Positions 62,041 to 64,000 of a DNA stretch of 64,000 nt are shown in pieces (position 1 is the stretch's first letter; every line of letters begins with the position of its first letter). A program made the translations under genes and the position numbers. The stretch is from positions 1 through 64,000 of the forward strand of contig URKY01000007.1 of the NCBI GenBank assembly GCA_900548465.1. Reading direction: 5' to 3'. This DNA comes from an uncultured Eubacterium sp. (GTDB lineage: Bacteria > Bacillota > Clostridia > Lachnospirales > Lachnospiraceae). The notes under the pieces were generated by a model that worked only from the letters and a program-made list of their open reading frames with translations, was not told the DNA's origin and did no database searches.

Positions 62041-62835
62041 CTACTTTTTATCACTTACCTGACTACCGTCATGCTCCATATGGAAATTATCTTTATAAAT
62101 CAGTTTTGAGATAGGAACAATTTCATACCCTTTTTCCTTAAGACCTTCTATAACCTTCGGCAGAGCTTGGGCAGTATATTTTGCACCGTTATGCATAAGA
62201 ATAATAGAACCGTTTTTTAAGTCTTTATGATTAAGGACGGTGTTAACAATTGAGTCTGCACCGTAATTTTTCCAGTCAAGGGAATCCACATTCCACTGAA
62301 TAGTGTAGTAACCACAGTTCTTTGCCTGAACTATGAGATTGTTGTCATAATCTCCATAAGGAGGTCTGAAGAGGCACATTGTAACTCCCGTAAGCTTTTT
62401 GACCTTTTCGGTTACGGAATTTAGTTCATCACACATTCCACTGGTACTTAACTGTGGCATATGCTTGTGATGTTCACTGTGGTTGCCTAAATCATGCCCG
62501 GCTTCTTGTATCGCCTTTACATCATCAGGATAACTTTCAACCCATCCTCCGGTCATAAAAAACGTAACATTTATCTTATATTTTTTCAACGTATCCAGAA
62601 TATGTTTTGTATCTTCATTTCCCCATGCAGCATCAAAGGAAAGGGCAACCTGTTTTTTGTCGGTTTGGACATTATATATAGGAAGTTCCTTTTTTGCAGT
62701 GGAGGCAGTTATGGCATCAAAGGTATTTTTAAAAAGATTTTGCTGATAATAATATGTAATACCAACTACAGCGATTAAAACACATAGCCACAAAATACTC
62801 CTTTTAAGCAAAGAAATTTGTTGAGAATCATGCAT
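62041..62835 (-). CDS. Polysaccharide deacetylase (PdaB-like)
   Basis: A 264-residue NodB-fold deacetylase with an N-terminal signal anchor (about 12-30). The metal site has SFDAAWGNED (Asp68) and NHSEHHKH (His119, His123); RPPYGDYD and a late HNGAKYTA His complete it. The FDAAWGNEDT wording is typical of the PdaB sporulation-linked group. It modifies peptidoglycan or polysaccharide outside the membrane. The start at ATG 62835 has a weak site (GGA nine bases ahead); a 33-codon upstream extension in this frame is unsupported. Confidence 0.88.
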   Translation of the reverse strand: MHDSQQISLLKRSILWLCVLIAVVGITYYYQQNLFKNTFDAITASTAKKELPIYNVQTDKKQVALSFDAAWGNEDTKHILDTLKKYKINVTFFMTGGWVESYPDDVKAIQEAGHDLGNHSEHHKHMPQLSTSGMCDELNSVTEKVKKLTGVTMCLFRPPYGDYDNNLIVQAKNCGYYTIQWNVDSLDWKNYGADSIVNTVLNHKDLKNGSIILMHNGAKYTAQALPKVIEGLKEKGYEIVPISKLIYKDNFHMEHDGSQVSDKK

Positions 62836-62946
62836 GTCAGTTTTCCGAGAAAATTTATTACTATAGTTTATGCAAAAAATGTGATAATATGATAAAAGTA
62901 CGTTAAAATATTTTATCAAAATACAATAATACATAAGGGAGAAAAA

Positions 62947-63695
62947 ATGAACAAAAATGGTTTGGAACTGTTGTCAAAATACCGGAAAGTAATTATGGGA
63001 TTTGCAGCATTATGGATTTTGGTATTCCATGAATGGCAGATGCTATCTACACCGGGAACTACAGCATATGAGGTAGAATGGTATATTAAATACATTGGAT
63101 TTTGCGGAGTGGACATATTCTTCGTGCTGTCGGGTATTGGAATGAGTTATGCACTTAAAAAAGAACGATTATTGAGGTTCTATTATAATAGAATTAAGCG
63201 TGTTTTTGTACCTTTCCTTGTTATTGCAAGCATCATTGCAATAGTTGATCATTGGGAATTGAAAGTATTCTTTGATAAAATTTTTGGAATTTCATTTTAT
63301 ACGGTTAATATGTATTCCTTTTTATGGTTTGTGCCTTCAATTCTTTCTTTTTACCTTATATCACCTTTGTATTACAGGTTATTTATTAGAGCGAAAAATA
63401 AGATTGCATTTACAGGATGTGTATTGGGTATATGGCTATTGGCATCTATGCTTTTAAATGGTACATTACGTGGGGATTTATTGGAATGATAAGTTTGGAA
63501 TTTTATTGTGTGCAGGAGTGGATGGTCGGAAAATTTTTACAGGGATTCCTTGTAACCTACGGAAAAATGGGAGCAAATATTATAATGTTGATTACTGTTG
63601 CCACGGCAGGATTTGTACTTTATGATATAGGCAAACTCATTGGCACAATACCGGAAAAATTAATAAGCAGGCATGGCACACAGAAAAAACAATAA
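62947..63695 (+). pseudogene. Acyltransferase-3 family protein, disrupted
   Basis: The first 180 codons encode the N-terminal half of an OafA-type membrane acyltransferase: FAALWILVFHEWQ with the catalytic-region His, GFCGVDIFFVLSGIGMSYALKK and FLWFVPSILSFYLISPLYY, four membrane helices. The frame stops at 63489 soon after a deletion; in the +2 frame (about 63465-63695) the C-terminal helices resume at GMISLEFYCVQEW and GANIIMLITVATAG. About 120 residues are lost between. AGGGAG precedes the ATG. Probably inactive. Confidence 0.8.
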
Positions 63696-63741
63696 AAAAT
63701 AATTAGGGAAGATATTAGTAGGAGGAAAAGTAGAATTTAGA

Positions 63742-64000
63742 ATGATGAATAAATTAATAGACAAAGTAGGAAACGTGATTCAGAAAATCATATGGATATT
63801 GCTGGTGGGAGTGATGGGACTATTAGCAATATTTAATATACTTGGAACAACAAGGATAGATACAACACTTAACGGGTATCATGAATACGCAAACTATAAT
63901 ATAGAAATAATATTTATAGTATTATCATATCTGGTCTTGTTTTTCGTGGTTATCTTTATCATAGACCAACGTATTGGTATAGAAAAAATAAAAACTTCAA
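63742..64000 (+). CDS. Partial membrane protein at the window end
   Basis: The frame from ATG 63742 (or 63745) runs past base 64000, so only the first 86 codons are seen. Two hydrophobic helices (about 12-34 and 62-84) flank a short extracellular loop with NGYHEYANYN. AGGAGG at 63720-63725 is 16 bases ahead, rather far from the ATG, so the start may be misplaced. Not recognised; it may be a polytopic sugar or lipid enzyme, given the acyltransferase before it. Confidence 0.5.
   Translation, partial: MMNKLIDKVGNVIQKIIWILLVGVMGLLAIFNILGTTRIDTTLNGYHEYANYNIEIIFIVLSYLVLFFVVIFIIDQRIGIEKIKTS

Overview
The window looks like chromosomal DNA of a low-G+C Gram-positive anaerobe of the class Clostridia, most likely a gut Lachnospiraceae. 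This is inferred from gene content and style: AGGAGG ribosome binding sites, lipoproteins, cdaA-cdaR, an LCP protein, rubrerythrin, a TPP-riboswitch thiM-thiE-thiD-cytX salvage unit, Rrf2-linked sulfur transport, and secreted proteins with lysine-rich C-terminal modules. No rRNA, tRNA, CRISPR array, insertion sequence or prophage was seen.

Layout. Positions 1-7950 hold a small heat-shock protein, a heterodimeric ABC exporter behind a promoter with an inverted-repeat operator, a truncated aldo/keto reductase, small membrane and flavin proteins, and an ABC-F ATPase. Positions 7955-12448 are a thiamine-precursor salvage unit under a TPP riboswitch, followed by a HAD hydrolase. Positions 12494-25601 are a defence island: relics of a helicase and a HerA-like ATPase, then a type I restriction-modification operon (fic, hsdM, an AbiJ-like gene, hsdS, tyrosine recombinase, second hsdS, hsdR), a NERD-domain protein, and an Abi_2 (AbiD/F) gene with its own small two-hairpin RNA. 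Positions 25728-39537 are mixed housekeeping genes: a phosphatase, an FAD oxidoreductase with an upstream attenuator, a secreted protein, a membrane-stress cassette resembling Bacillus ydjGHI, rubrerythrin, a MATE pump, an oxidoreductase and two gene relics. Positions 39590-44821 hold tcdA and a sulfur block: an Rrf2 regulator, repeated TAGGAATTA boxes, a 34-codon Cys-containing leader with a terminator, and metQ - rhodanese/PP-loop fusion - metN - metI. Positions 45198-52697 carry c-di-AMP synthesis (cdaA-cdaR), galE, an LCP ligase and an HtrA protease. Positions 52778-59542 are a phosphate regulon (pstSCAB-phoU, response regulator, Na/Pi cotransporter) with two PhoP-type boxes. Positions 59543-64000 hold two structured elements, a C39 peptidase, a patatin, a PdaB-like deacetylase, a broken acyltransferase and a partial membrane gene.

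The most interesting parts are the shuffling-type hsdS cassette, with a dif-like 10-6-10 palindrome and a resident recombinase; the AbiF-like toxin candidate with an adjacent strong-promoter ncRNA; the sulfur leader and attenuator; and two 250-275 bp branched inverted-repeat elements placed directly after stop codons. All coordinates and motifs were read by eye; no database search or folding program was run.
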